From assembly GCA_040222855.1 (NCBI GenBank), contig JAVKCD010000003.1, positions 558,001-622,000 on the forward strand: 64,000 nucleotides of DNA. Direction: 5' to 3'. The notes beneath the pieces were generated by a model. That model saw only the letters and a list, made by a program, of their open reading frames with translations, searched no databases and was not told where the DNA came from. A program made the translations under genes and the position numbers. Of the stretch, positions 50,355-59,098 are shown in pieces. Positions within the stretch are counted from its first letter, which is position 1, and every line of letters begins with the position of its first letter. The DNA is from Phycisphaeraceae bacterium (lineage in GTDB: Bacteria; Planctomycetota; Phycisphaerae; Phycisphaerales; Phycisphaeraceae).

Positions 50355-51332
50355 ATGCTCACTCCGCCGCGCAGCCCGTCGCCTCGTGCTTTTACGCTCA
50401 TCGAGTTGCTTGTGGTGATCTCGATCATCGCGCTGCTGATCGGGATCCTGCTGCCTGCCCTCAACAGCGCCCGGGGAACCGCCCGTGACATTTCCTGCCT
50501 GAGCAACACTCGGCAGATGTCGATCGCCAGCTACGCCTACGCCACTGACAACCGGGAGTACTACGTTCGTGCCTCGGATGAATCCGTGAGCCCGGGGCAA
50601 CTAGGCAAACGTGCCGGTCTTGGCAGCGGCCCCATGGGTAACACCGACTTCACTCAGACCACGACCCATTGCTGGACATGGAGCCTGGCCAACGGCGGTT
50701 ACGCCACCCGAGAGGTCTACACCTGCGCTCGCTTTCCGGAAGCTGAAGAGCGTTCCGTCGATGGCAGCAGTTACGAGAATATCCGAGACGCTGACATCGA
50801 GAAGAACACCAATGGGACCATTGACAACGGATGGCGCAACACTGACTACGGTGTGAATGTTGCGTGGCTCACCGCACGTCGCCAGCAGGATGAAGGCGAG
50901 CTCAAAGCCCAGCTCGGTGTCGCGAACGCCCGGCCGCCGGTCTCCGGATTCCAGTTCGCGATTTCCTCGAAGCAGGCGGAGGTGCAGGACCCTTCTGATA
51001 CGCTATTTGCCGCCGACTCCTGGGTGCTGCTCTTTGTCAATGACGGTGCCATCCCCACCGGCGTCTACTGGGCGAACGCACGCACCAACTATTCTGAGAC
51101 GGTTCATGCCCGCCATGGCGGGAGCAAGGGCGGGAGCGTCAACATCGCCTGGGCCGACGGGCACTCGTCTTCACAGAGCCTGCCCATCAATCAGGAACGG
51201 TCTGATGCTGCAGAGGGCTATGTCATCTACGACTGGCAGAGCGAACTTGGCGCCTACGACTTTGCCAGCCCGCCCAACCCCGTCGACAACCCGGACAACA
51301 AGTGGGACCTTCTCGCTGGGGATGCCTTCTGA
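50355..51332 (+). CDS. Pseudopilin-like protein, tandem paralogue
   Basis: The 325-residue product has the same prepilin signature ([20 protein letters not shown]), the same segment [20 protein letters not shown] and a similar C-terminus ([18 protein letters not shown] and [15 protein letters not shown]). It differs from the first copy in the middle and by a longer leader ([12 protein letters not shown]). Leader regions also match: both start codons follow TTTCAGCAC and GAGGTT. ATG 50355 is preferred; ATG 50298 is in frame and would add 19 residues. Separate promoters are likely because a terminator intervenes. Confidence 0.88.
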   Translation: MLTPPRSPSPRAFTLIELLVVISIIALLIGILLPALNSARGTARDISCLSNTRQMSIASYAYATDNREYYVRASDESVSPGQLGKRAGLGSGPMGNTDFTQTTTHCWTWSLANGGYATREVYTCARFPEAEERSVDGSSYENIRDADIEKNTNGTIDNGWRNTDYGVNVAWLTARRQQDEGELKAQLGVANARPPVSGFQFAISSKQAEVQDPSDTLFAADSWVLLFVNDGAIPTGVYWANARTNYSETVHARHGGSKGGSVNIAWADGHSSSQSLPINQERSDAAEGYVIYDWQSELGAYDFASPPNPVDNPDNKWDLLAGDAF

Positions 51333-51412
51333 ATCTGCCGGTTGATCTTTCCGTTTGTCCCCGGCTGGCCTGCTCCCTAGGATGCTCCGTTACCCATTGA
51401 TACGGAGCCCCT

Positions 51413-51793
51413 ATGCCCTCTCCCGACGACCGTAAGTACCTTGATTCTCACGAATGGCACAAGGCCGAAGGCGATCTGGTTGTGATCGGGCTGTCGCAGT
51501 TCGCTGTCGATGAGCTCGCGGACGTGACTTACGTCGAGTTCATCAAGGACTCGGGTTCGGTGACGGCGGGCGAGACGTTCGGGGAGATCGAGTCGGTCAA
51601 GGCGACCTCCGAGCTCTACTGCGGGATCGACGGCGAGATCGTCGAGACCAATCAGCAGGTCATCGACAACCCAGCGATGGTCAACGAGGACCCTTTTGGT
51701 GACGCCTGGCTGATTAAGGTCAAGCCCGCGAACGCTGGTGACCTTGAGAAGCTCCTCTCCGGCCCGGACTACGACAACAAGGTCGGCGCGTGA
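51413..51793 (+). CDS. gcvH: Glycine cleavage system H protein
   Basis: The 126-residue lipoyl carrier shuttles the aminomethyl group between the P, T and L proteins. It has the lipoyl Lys63 in ESVKATSELY, the N-terminal KYLDSHEWHKAEGD and the C-terminal PFGDAWLIKVKP. Length is normal. gcvT and gcvP are not in the window; H protein may alternatively serve as lipoate relay for other dehydrogenases. The gene begins a plus-strand run that continues to galE. Confidence 0.95.
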   Translation: MPSPDDRKYLDSHEWHKAEGDLVVIGLSQFAVDELADVTYVEFIKDSGSVTAGETFGEIESVKATSELYCGIDGEIVETNQQVIDNPAMVNEDPFGDAWLIKVKPANAGDLEKLLSGPDYDNKVGA

Positions 51794-52413
51794 GGGTCAT
51801 GCGCCCGATCAACCCCCTGCTGCTGGCCCTGACGCTGCTGCTGACGGGCTGTGACACGGTTGGTCTGTCGAGTCTTGGCACGCTGACGATCACCTCGCGT
51901 GCCGATGAGCGGGTTCAGCTCACCGCCAGCATCGACCGGGCGATCTATTCTCTCGACGGCAAGCAGGCGCTTACCGCGATCCTGCTCTCCGGCTCCGCCG
52001 AAGCCCCGCAGCGCGCGATTGTCCTGCGTGTGTTCTGGAGTCCTCGTGCTGGCGCGACGCCTGTCTCGCGCTCGGCGACCAACACCTCGATTGAAGTCAT
52101 GGTCTTTGCTGACCGGGTTGATCAGGACCTGCGCGAGGTTGGTCTGTATGCGGGAGCAGGCTACGTCTACCTCAACGACAAGCCCGGTGATCGGCTGGTT
52201 GGTGCCGAAGTCTGGGAAGCCGACCTGATCCTCACCGACCAATCGCTGGGTTTTCGCGACCGGCTGGGTCGCAGCAACCTGACCGGGCGCTTGCAACTGC
52301 GGCGTGATGACGCTGGCGTCCAGACGATCCTCGCCTCACTCCGGGCCCAGGCGTCGGGGGCCCTCGAGTACCCCCGGCTGGTCAGCGCAACGCCCGCATC
52401 CCGATCATTTTGA
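51790..52413 (+). CDS. Hypothetical lipoprotein
   Basis: The 207-residue product starts at GTG 51790, overlapping the gcvH TGA, or at ATG 51799. It has a signal peptide with lipobox LLLTGC (Cys21) and an otherwise beta-rich soluble part with no recognised family (IYSLDGKQALTAILLSG, then a long region of strands). The segment QDLREVGLYAGAGYVYLND is distinctive. Overlap with gcvH and the downstream symporter gene implies a common transcript, but no functional link with either is evident. Confidence 0.7.
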   Translation: MRVMRPINPLLLALTLLLTGCDTVGLSSLGTLTITSRADERVQLTASIDRAIYSLDGKQALTAILLSGSAEAPQRAIVLRVFWSPRAGATPVSRSATNTSIEVMVFADRVDQDLREVGLYAGAGYVYLNDKPGDRLVGAEVWEADLILTDQSLGFRDRLGRSNLTGRLQLRRDDAGVQTILASLRAQASGALEYPRLVSATPASRSF

Positions 52414-52467
52414 TAACCTGATCACGCGTCAGTGCCTGTGTCATCTCGCCTCGTAGAAGGGTCCATC

Positions 52468-54138
52468 ATGCGCCTAGGCCGTCTCCTGTCCGCCCACGCC
52501 GGACACGCTCTGCTCGCCATCGTGATCCTACTGCTCTGCTCGGTGACCACCCTTGCTCAGGATGCTGAGCCCGCTGCATCCGAAGCGGGGCCCACCCTGG
52601 TCGAGCAACTCGACATGACCATCGGCTGGGCCAACGGTCACATCTCGACGGTCCTGTTCTTCGACATCAGCTTCGGCATGTTCAAGTCGGTCAACCCGAT
52701 CTCAGGGGAACTCGAAGGCCCCGAGACGCCGTTTCTTGTCGTTTGGCTGATCATCGGTGCTCTCTTCTTCACCTTCTTCCATCGCTTCCTGACTCTGCGC
52801 GGCTTCGGACACGCGATCAACGTGCTGCGCGGGAAATACACCTCCTCCGATGACCATGGTGACGTCTCCCCGTTCCGTGCGCTGACCTCCGCTCTCTCGG
52901 CCACCGTGGGCCTTGGTAACATCGCTGGCGTGGCCATTGCCATGAAGATGGGCGGCCCCGGTGCTCTCTTCTGGATGATGTTCCTGGGTTTCTTCGGCAT
53001 GGCGTCGAAGTTTCACTCCTCCACACTGGCTCAGATGTACCGCGTCCGGCACAAGGATGGCTCCTACTCCGGCGGGCCCATGTACTACCTTTCGCGAGGT
53101 ATCCGCGAGCACTACCCTGCCCTCGCGCCGTTCGGGGTGTTCCTCGGCGGGTTCTTCGCGGTCGCCTGCATGTTCGGGGCCATCGGCGGGGGCAACATGT
53201 TCCAGGCGAATCAGTCCGCTCAGGCTTTCTTCCAGACCTTCGTGCAGCCTGGCGTCATGGCCGCCTACCCGGAGGCGACCGCGACCGAGATTGCCGCCAT
53301 TCAGGGATGGACCAACGCGGGTTTTGGACTGCTGATGGCGACTGTCGTTGGTGCCGTCGTCCTAGGGGGCATCACGCGCATCGGCGCGACGACGTCCAAG
53401 CTGGTCCCGGGTATGGCCGTTATCTACGTCGCTGCGTGTCTAACCATCATCATTGCCAACTTCTCTGCCCTACCCGATCTGATTGGTCAGGTTCTCGGGC
53501 AGGCTTTCGCCGCAGAATCCATCTATGGCGGGATCATCGGCGTGATGATCATCGGCTTCCAACGGGCCGCCTTCTCGTCCGAAGCCGGGCTCGGCTCGTC
53601 CGCCATCGCGCACGCCGCCGCCCAGACCAAAGAACCCACTCGGGAAGGCTTCGTGGCCTCCCTCGAACCTTTTGTCGATACCGTCATCATCTGTTTTATG
53701 ACGGGCATGGTGGTTCTGATCACGGGTGCCTATAAGACCGCTGAAGGCGATGGCGTCGCGGTCACGCTGGCCGCTTTTCAGTCCATCCCCTTCCTCGCCT
53801 GGTTCCCCTACGTCTTGTCGATCTCGATCATTCTGTTCGCCTTCTCGACGATGATCTCGTGGTGCTACTACGGCGAACGCGCCTGGGGTTATCTCTTTGG
53901 GCTCCGCTCGGTCTTCATCTTCCGGATCATCTTTGTCGTCTTCGTGTGGATCGGTTCGGTTGCCAGCCTTGGGAATGTTCTCGACACGGCTGACCTCTCG
54001 ATCCTCTCCATGGCCCTCCCCAACATCCTGGGCGGTATCCTGCTGGCTACCGTGGTTAAGCGTGAAGTCGACCACTACTGGCAACGCCTTCAGGATGGTG
54101 AGTTCCATGCCGATGAATCCGCCGGGTCCGACATCTGA
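52468..54138 (+). CDS. Sodium:alanine/glycine symporter (AGCS family)
   Basis: The 556-residue protein is an inner-membrane amino-acid transporter driven by sodium. It has an N-terminal signal-like helix and about ten further helices. Family blocks include SALSATVGLGNIAGVAIAMKMGG, the SSTLAQMYRVRHKDGSYSGG region and the QRAAFSSEAGLGSSAIAHAAA signature. The start ATG 52468 is preferred over GTG 52432. It follows a lipoprotein gene and its last 32 bases overlap the DUF368 gene. Confidence 0.9.
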   Translation: MRLGRLLSAHAGHALLAIVILLLCSVTTLAQDAEPAASEAGPTLVEQLDMTIGWANGHISTVLFFDISFGMFKSVNPISGELEGPETPFLVVWLIIGALFFTFFHRFLTLRGFGHAINVLRGKYTSSDDHGDVSPFRALTSALSATVGLGNIAGVAIAMKMGGPGALFWMMFLGFFGMASKFHSSTLAQMYRVRHKDGSYSGGPMYYLSRGIREHYPALAPFGVFLGGFFAVACMFGAIGGGNMFQANQSAQAFFQTFVQPGVMAAYPEATATEIAAIQGWTNAGFGLLMATVVGAVVLGGITRIGATTSKLVPGMAVIYVAACLTIIIANFSALPDLIGQVLGQAFAAESIYGGIIGVMIIGFQRAAFSSEAGLGSSAIAHAAAQTKEPTREGFVASLEPFVDTVIICFMTGMVVLITGAYKTAEGDGVAVTLAAFQSIPFLAWFPYVLSISIILFAFSTMISWCYYGERAWGYLFGLRSVFIFRIIFVVFVWIGSVASLGNVLDTADLSILSMALPNILGGILLATVVKREVDHYWQRLQDGEFHADESAGSDI

Positions 54139-55174
54139 TCCAAGCCCGCCTGCCGCCCTGCTGGTCGTACGATCAGCTCTGGGGGGGACTCTCATGGGCC
54201 TGGCCAATCTGGTCCCGGGAATCTCAGGCGGGACGATGCTCCTGGCTGCGGGCATCTACCCGCGCTTCATCAACGCCATCGGCGAAGTCACGACTCTGCG
54301 ATTCCGGCGTGAGTCGATGATCACGCTTGCCACCGTCGTGGTCGCCGCGATCCTTGCCATCGCTCTGCTTGCCGGCCCCGTTAAAGACCTCGTCGTCTAT
54401 CACCGCTGGATCATGTACAGCCTGTTCATCGGCCTCACGCTCGGCGGGGTTCCGGTCGTCTGGCGGCTGATCAACCAACCCACCGCTGCGACCTGGCTGG
54501 GTGTGCTCGTCGGCTTTGCCGGCATGGCTGCCCTTGCGATCGCTCAGAGTGAGGCGACCGGCGCTACCCAGAACGACGGCTTCCTGTTCATGCTGCTTGC
54601 CGGTGTCGCGGGAGCCTCGGCGATGATCCTCCCCGGCGTCTCGGGCGGGTACCTGCTGCTGGTTCTCGGTGCGTATGTCCCCATCCTCGCCGCCATCTCG
54701 AGCTTCGTCGATGCGCTCAAAGCCGTGGATACCGCCACCCTCCTCGCCGTTGGATTCGGTACGATTCTCCCGGTCGGACTCGGTGTGGTTCTCGGTATCG
54801 CCGCGGTCTCGAATCTGCTGCGATTCCTGCTGCGCCGCTACGAGAAGGCGACTCTTGGCGTGCTCCTTGGGCTCCTGCTCGGGGCTGTCGTCGGCCTTTA
54901 TCCCTTCGTTGAGCCGGTCGCGCCAAACCCCGGTGACATCCTCAAGAACCAGACCCTCATCGTCGATGACAACAACACGCTGATCTATGAACAGACCGGG
55001 AAAGCCGTCGAACCCGAGGACTACCCCACCGCCACCTTCCAGCCCTCTTACACGCAGCTCACCGGAAGCCTGACCCTGATTACCCTAGGCATCGGGCTTA
55101 CACTGCTCGTCGATCGCATCGGTCGCGACAAACCCAGCAGCACTACTGAGCACACCAAGGACCCAGAAGCATGA
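54107..55174 (+). CDS. DUF368/PopT-type polyprenyl-phosphate transporter
   Basis: The 355-residue polytopic protein has the family signature GLANLVPGISGGTMLL near residue 35 and a second related repeat MILPGVSGGYLLLVLGAY near residue 175. The duplicated ISGG/VSGG motifs mark DUF368, recently linked to recycling of undecaprenyl phosphate across the inner membrane for cell-wall synthesis. About ten hydrophobic segments are visible. The start is ATG 54107 or 54113, both inside the end of the symporter gene. Its stop overlaps the galE start (ATGA). Confidence 0.85.
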   Translation: MPMNPPGPTSDPSPPAALLVVRSALGGTLMGLANLVPGISGGTMLLAAGIYPRFINAIGEVTTLRFRRESMITLATVVVAAILAIALLAGPVKDLVVYHRWIMYSLFIGLTLGGVPVVWRLINQPTAATWLGVLVGFAGMAALAIAQSEATGATQNDGFLFMLLAGVAGASAMILPGVSGGYLLLVLGAYVPILAAISSFVDALKAVDTATLLAVGFGTILPVGLGVVLGIAAVSNLLRFLLRRYEKATLGVLLGLLLGAVVGLYPFVEPVAPNPGDILKNQTLIVDDNNTLIYEQTGKAVEPEDYPTATFQPSYTQLTGSLTLITLGIGLTLLVDRIGRDKPSSTTEHTKDPEA

Positions 55175-56160
55175 AGGTCATGGTCACCGGCGGAGCCGGC
55201 TACATCGGATCACACGCCGTCAAACGACTCCTTGCTGACGGACACGAGGTCGTCATCCTCGACAACCTCTATCGCGGGCACCGCGATGCCATCCCGGATG
55301 GCGTGACCCTCACCGAACTCGACCTCCGAGACACCGACGGTATCGAGACAACGCTCCGCGAGTACCGGGTCGAGACCGTGATGAACTTCGCTGCGCTGGC
55401 CTACGTCGGCGAATCCGTGACGCAGCCCATTGACTACTACGAGAACAACACTGCGGGCGTTCTCTCGCTGCTCCGCGCGATGCAGCGAGCGGGCGTTAAC
55501 CGCATGGTGCACTCCTCGACTTGCGCGACCTATGGCGAGCCTGAGACGGTCCCGATCACTGAAGAGACACCTCAGTCGCCGATCAATCCTTACGGCTGGT
55601 CCAAGCTGTTTGTCGAACGCATGCTGATCGATATCGCTCAGGCCAACAAGAACTTCAGCTTTGCCGCCCTGCGTTACTTCAACGTCGCCGGGTCAGCTCG
55701 CGACGGGTCCATCGGCGAAGACCACGAACCCGAGACGCATCTTATTCCCGTGATGCTGCTGACCGCCCTGGGCCAGCGCGAGAAAATGACCATCTTCGGC
55801 ACCGACTACCCCACGCCCGATGGCACCTGCATCCGCGACTACATCCATGTCGAGGACCTGATCGACGCTCACGTCACCGTGATGAGCGCTCTGGCTCCGG
55901 GCGACAAGCGGTTCTACAACCTGGGTATTGGTAACGGTTTGTCGGTCAAGCAACTCATCGACGCTGGGAAGAAAGTTACTGGCGTGGACTTTCGTGTTGA
56001 CCTCGGACCGCGCCGGCCGGGCGACCCCCCCATGCTTTACGCCGACGCATCGAAGATCGAACGCGAACTGGGTTGGAAAGCACAGATCACTGATGTGCAT
56101 GAGATGATTGAGTCCGCCTGGAACTGGTTTCGTGAGCACCCCCACGGCTACAACGACTGA
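55171..56160 (+). CDS. galE: UDP-glucose 4-epimerase
   Basis: The 329-residue short-chain dehydrogenase/reductase interconverts UDP-glucose and UDP-galactose, feeding envelope polysaccharides. It has the NAD motif VTGGAGYIGSH, HSSTCATYGEPE with the catalytic Ser/Thr, NPYGWSKLFVERM (YxxxK), LRYFNVAGS, and DYPTPDGTCIRDYIHVEDL, the GalE-specific segment. Length is typical. It overlaps the DUF368 gene by four bases and ends one base from the convergent mreD, so it closes the plus-strand operon. Confidence 0.95.
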   Translation: MKVMVTGGAGYIGSHAVKRLLADGHEVVILDNLYRGHRDAIPDGVTLTELDLRDTDGIETTLREYRVETVMNFAALAYVGESVTQPIDYYENNTAGVLSLLRAMQRAGVNRMVHSSTCATYGEPETVPITEETPQSPINPYGWSKLFVERMLIDIAQANKNFSFAALRYFNVAGSARDGSIGEDHEPETHLIPVMLLTALGQREKMTIFGTDYPTPDGTCIRDYIHVEDLIDAHVTVMSALAPGDKRFYNLGIGNGLSVKQLIDAGKKVTGVDFRVDLGPRRPGDPPMLYADASKIERELGWKAQITDVHEMIESAWNWFREHPHGYND

Positions 56161-56161
56161 T

Positions 56162-56695
56162 TCACCGCTCGGCGAATCCGAACCAGCGCTCGATCGCCAG
56201 CAGCAACGCGCCGATCGGCCCCGCCAGCAGCGCGGTGTAGATCACCGACAGGAACCCGCGAAACAGCGAGTCGGCGGCGCGCCATCCTTCGATCATCTCT
56301 CCGACCGGCCACGGGAGCGTCCGCACCGCCATCAATGAGACTGAGAAGATCTCTGTAAACAGCCCGCAGACGGCGGTCAGGATCACGACCGTCAACAGGG
56401 AGTGACGAAACACGACTCCGCGCAGTTGATGCACCACGAACGCCCCGGCCACGGTGCCGATCGCCATCGGGCCGATCAACACGACGCCCCCGGGATACAC
56501 CGTCAACAGATCGAGGCACAGGCCAGCAGCCACCGCCGCCCAGCTCGCGGTCCGCCACGGTGCCATCAGCGCGACAAACGCCACCAGTACCAGGATCGGT
56601 TCGGGTCGAACGCCCGCTACCTCCATCGCGCCCCCTGCCGCGAACGACACGCCCAGCAGCAGATAAGCCACCACGCCAAACAGCGCCCAGTTCAT
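56162..56695 (-). CDS. mreD: Rod-shape determining protein MreD
   Basis: The 177-residue protein has five or six hydrophobic segments with short loops, consistent with MreD. Homology is weak in this family, but position settles the identity: it starts with ATG 56695 overlapping the mreC stop (ATGA) in an mreB-mreC-mreD order. MreD joins MreC and RodA/PBP2 in the elongasome. The usual next genes, pbp2 and rodA, do not follow; galE converges instead. Confidence 0.85.
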   Translation of the reverse strand: MNWALFGVVAYLLLGVSFAAGGAMEVAGVRPEPILVLVAFVALMAPWRTASWAAVAAGLCLDLLTVYPGGVVLIGPMAIGTVAGAFVVHQLRGVVFRHSLLTVVILTAVCGLFTEIFSVSLMAVRTLPWPVGEMIEGWRAADSLFRGFLSVIYTALLAGPIGALLLAIERWFGFAER

Positions 56696-57594
56696 CCGCC
56701 ACCCCCCGCCGTTGCCCGCTCCACCACCACCGTCACCCGACGCAGGTCCGTCGCCCGATACACCGGCTCGATCACCACCCGCTTGAGCAGCAACGGCTTG
56801 CTCGTCCGGTCATCGACGATCGCCACCCGCCCGACGATCCGCCCCCGCGCCAGCAGCGGCCAACGCTCATCGACCAGGTGAGCGACATCGCCTTGCTCGA
56901 CCGGCACATCCAGCGCCAGCTCCGCCACAAACCCGCCCGCCTTCTCGTCGTAGTCCACCCACGCCAACGCCTCTCGCGTCGGAGCCGTCACGGTAGCGGG
57001 CACCACCCGCACCTCGAGACGCACCCCCGGCCGCGCGATCGCATCCATATCGCAGGTAAGCGGTGCCACCCCCGACACCCTACCGATCAGATGTGAGCCC
57101 ACGACCACCGGGTCCTCCAATCGGACCCCGCTGGTCTCACCGGCGCGCACCGACAATCCCGAGCCGCCTTGATAGACCGCCAGCACTGGCGCGAGGACCA
57201 GCCGGGCCGAAGGCCGTGCCAGCAACTCCCGCGACTCTGCGAGTTGATCGACCAGCCCCCGCAACCGTCGATTCTCATCTTCCAGCGCCCGGAGATAATC
57301 CAGCGCCGGGCCTTCTCCTAAGGGGGCTCGACCCCCGCCATCGACCGTGTCCATTCCCTCGGAATCCAACAGCCCCGTCCGACCGAGCACCTGACTCACC
57401 GGGACCAGTGCTGACACGAGCAACCCGCGTGGCCACGACGCTAGCGCCGTCACCATAGCGCCCGGCATGAGCACCAGCACCACGCAGGCCAGCACCACCA
57501 GCGTCTGCACTCTCGGGATGGGAAAACCAGGACCTCTGATGCTCGTTCTCCTGGTGCACCGGCCCTCGGCCGCGAGCGGAGCACGAACCCGCAA
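56692..57594 (-). CDS. mreC: Rod-shape determining protein MreC
   Basis: The 300-residue product has an N-terminal membrane helix (TLVVLACVVLVLMPGAMV) after a basic start, a short coiled-coil (LEDENRRLRGLVDQLAESREL) and a beta-domain typical of MreC (VLAPVLAVYQGGSGLSVRAGETSGV, VVVGSHLIGRV). The likely start codon is TTG 57594, twelve bases after mreB. MreC links MreB filaments to the periplasmic synthesis machinery. The Leu/Arg-rich leader is longer than usual. Confidence 0.88.
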   Translation of the reverse strand: MRVRAPLAAEGRCTRRTSIRGPGFPIPRVQTLVVLACVVLVLMPGAMVTALASWPRGLLVSALVPVSQVLGRTGLLDSEGMDTVDGGGRAPLGEGPALDYLRALEDENRRLRGLVDQLAESRELLARPSARLVLAPVLAVYQGGSGLSVRAGETSGVRLEDPVVVGSHLIGRVSGVAPLTCDMDAIARPGVRLEVRVVPATVTAPTREALAWVDYDEKAGGFVAELALDVPVEQGDVAHLVDERWPLLARGRIVGRVAIVDDRTSKPLLLKRVVIEPVYRATDLRRVTVVVERATAGGGG

Positions 57595-57605
57595 CCAGCC
57601 GACGA

Positions 57606-58676
57606 CTAGAAGTCGTCCGAATCACTCTCCATCGTCCCCTTCCACTCCTCGAGATGCTCGAGGTAGATCGCTGTGCCTCGGGCCACACACGTCAGCGGGT
57701 CATCAGCGATCCGACAGTCCAGCCCCGTCGCGTTCGAGATCACAATATCGATGCCCCGCAGCAGCGCCCCGCCACCTGCCAGCACGATCCCGTTGTCCAC
57801 CAGGTCTGCGGCGAGTTCCGGCTCGGCGCGCTCGAGTGTCCGTGTCACGGTCTCGATGATCGCAGACAAGGGCTCCTGGAGCGCCTCGCGGATCTCCTCG
57901 GAGGTGATCACCGTCTTGCGTGGCAAGCCGGAGATCATATCTCGGCCGCGCACCTCCATGGTTCGTTCTTCCCCCTCGGGCGCCGCCGAGCCGATCTCGA
58001 TCTTGATTCGTTCGGAGGTCTGCTCCCCGATCATCAGGTTGTAAGCCTTCTTCATGTGGTTGATGATCGCCTCGTCCATGTCATCGCCGGCGACACGGAC
58101 CGACTCGCACTGCGCGATGTCGGCCAGCGACATGATGGCCACTTCCGTCGTCCCGCCGCCGATATCGACGATCATCGATGCGGTCGCCTCAACGATCGGC
58201 AGGTTCGCCCCGATCCCCGCCGCCATCGGTTCCTCAACCAGATAAACCTTCCGAGCCCCCGCTTTCTCCGCGGAGTCCAGCACGGCCCGACGCTCCACCG
58301 CCGTGATGCCTGAAGGCACCGCGATGACCACTCTCGGCCTCACGAGCGGGTGCCGGCCATTCACCTTGCGGATGAAGTAACTGAGCATCGCCTCGGTGAT
58401 CTCGAAATCGCTGATGACCCCGTCCTTGAGAGGCCGGATCGCCGTGATCGAGCCCGGCGTCTTGCCCAGCATCTCCTTGGCCACCCAGCCCACGGCCAGC
58501 TCGTTGCCGTTGCGCAGCACCTGGGTTGTGTTCTTCTTGACCGCCACCACGGACGGCTCGTTGAGCACGATCCCCTCGCCGCGCACACACACCAGGGTGT
58601 TGCACGTCCCCAGGTCAATGCCCATATCGACACTGAACCAGCTCAGGAAGTTGTCGTAGAGGCCGTCAAAGATCAA
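57606..58676 (-). CDS. mreB: Rod-shape determining protein MreB
   Basis: Actin homologue that polymerises under the inner membrane to guide elongation. From TTG 58676 the product has 356 residues and reads MIFDGLYDNFLSWFSVDMGIDLGTCNTLV (split here: the phosphate-1 loop is DMGIDLGTCNTLV). Further marks are IRPLKDGVISDFE, RVVIAVPSGITAVERRAV, ATASMIVDIGGGTTEVAIMS and NGIVLAGGGALLRGID. ATG 58817 would add 47 Cys/Ser/Gly-rich residues unlike MreB. The upstream AGGGACGGG fits a ribosome binding site for TTG. Confidence 0.92.
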   Translation of the reverse strand: MIFDGLYDNFLSWFSVDMGIDLGTCNTLVCVRGEGIVLNEPSVVAVKKNTTQVLRNGNELAVGWVAKEMLGKTPGSITAIRPLKDGVISDFEITEAMLSYFIRKVNGRHPLVRPRVVIAVPSGITAVERRAVLDSAEKAGARKVYLVEEPMAAGIGANLPIVEATASMIVDIGGGTTEVAIMSLADIAQCESVRVAGDDMDEAIINHMKKAYNLMIGEQTSERIKIEIGSAAPEGEERTMEVRGRDMISGLPRKTVITSEEIREALQEPLSAIIETVTRTLERAEPELAADLVDNGIVLAGGGALLRGIDIVISNATGLDCRIADDPLTCVARGTAIYLEHLEEWKGTMESDSDDF

Positions 58677-58940
58677 AGAGACCCGTCCCTTGCATGAAGA
58701 TCGCGCCGCCACGCAGGCCGCAGACGCCGCATCATAACCAACACCGCCCATACGCGAGCAGCAGCCGGTATCTGTTTCATCGGCAGCCCGCCCCCCGTAA
58801 CTTGCGATTCCACACAACCTTCGGCGAACGTACCGCGACTCGACCCTCGATCTGCTGTTCTTTACTGCCCCTCCACCTCAAGAAAACAAGCCGAGCTGAG
58901 GGTCGGCTTGATCAATCCTTCAAGACGGTCTGTTCCGAAG

Positions 58941-59081
58941 TTAGAATGGCAGTACTGGCAGCATTCCGCCAGCCAACTCTGCACTGCGCATCCACACCAC
59001 CCCGATGCCGGCCAGCAGCATCAGCAGCGCGATCAGCAGCAGAACCGAGTAAACGCCATCATCAGAGTCGTACTGAGCCAT
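58941..59081 (-). CDS. 46-residue single-pass membrane protein
   Basis: A short frame reads MAQYDSDDGVYSVLLLIALL and continues MLLAGIGVVWMRS, an acidic N-terminus followed by one hydrophobic helix and a short tail (AELAGGMLPVLPF). It lies 17 bases after the coiled-coil gene on the same strand, so the two are probably co-transcribed. The size falls below the usual annotation cut-off. I recognise no family. Such tiny proteins often regulate a neighbouring membrane complex. Confidence 0.65.
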   Translation of the reverse strand: MAQYDSDDGVYSVLLLIALLMLLAGIGVVWMRSAELAGGMLPVLPF

Positions 59082-59098
59082 CGTCGTCGGTCTCCGGA

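Noticed and set aside
58677-58817. Longer MreB start at ATG 58817
   Set aside because: It adds 47 residues rich in Cys, Ser and Gly that no MreB carries; TTG 58676 gives the family-length protein.
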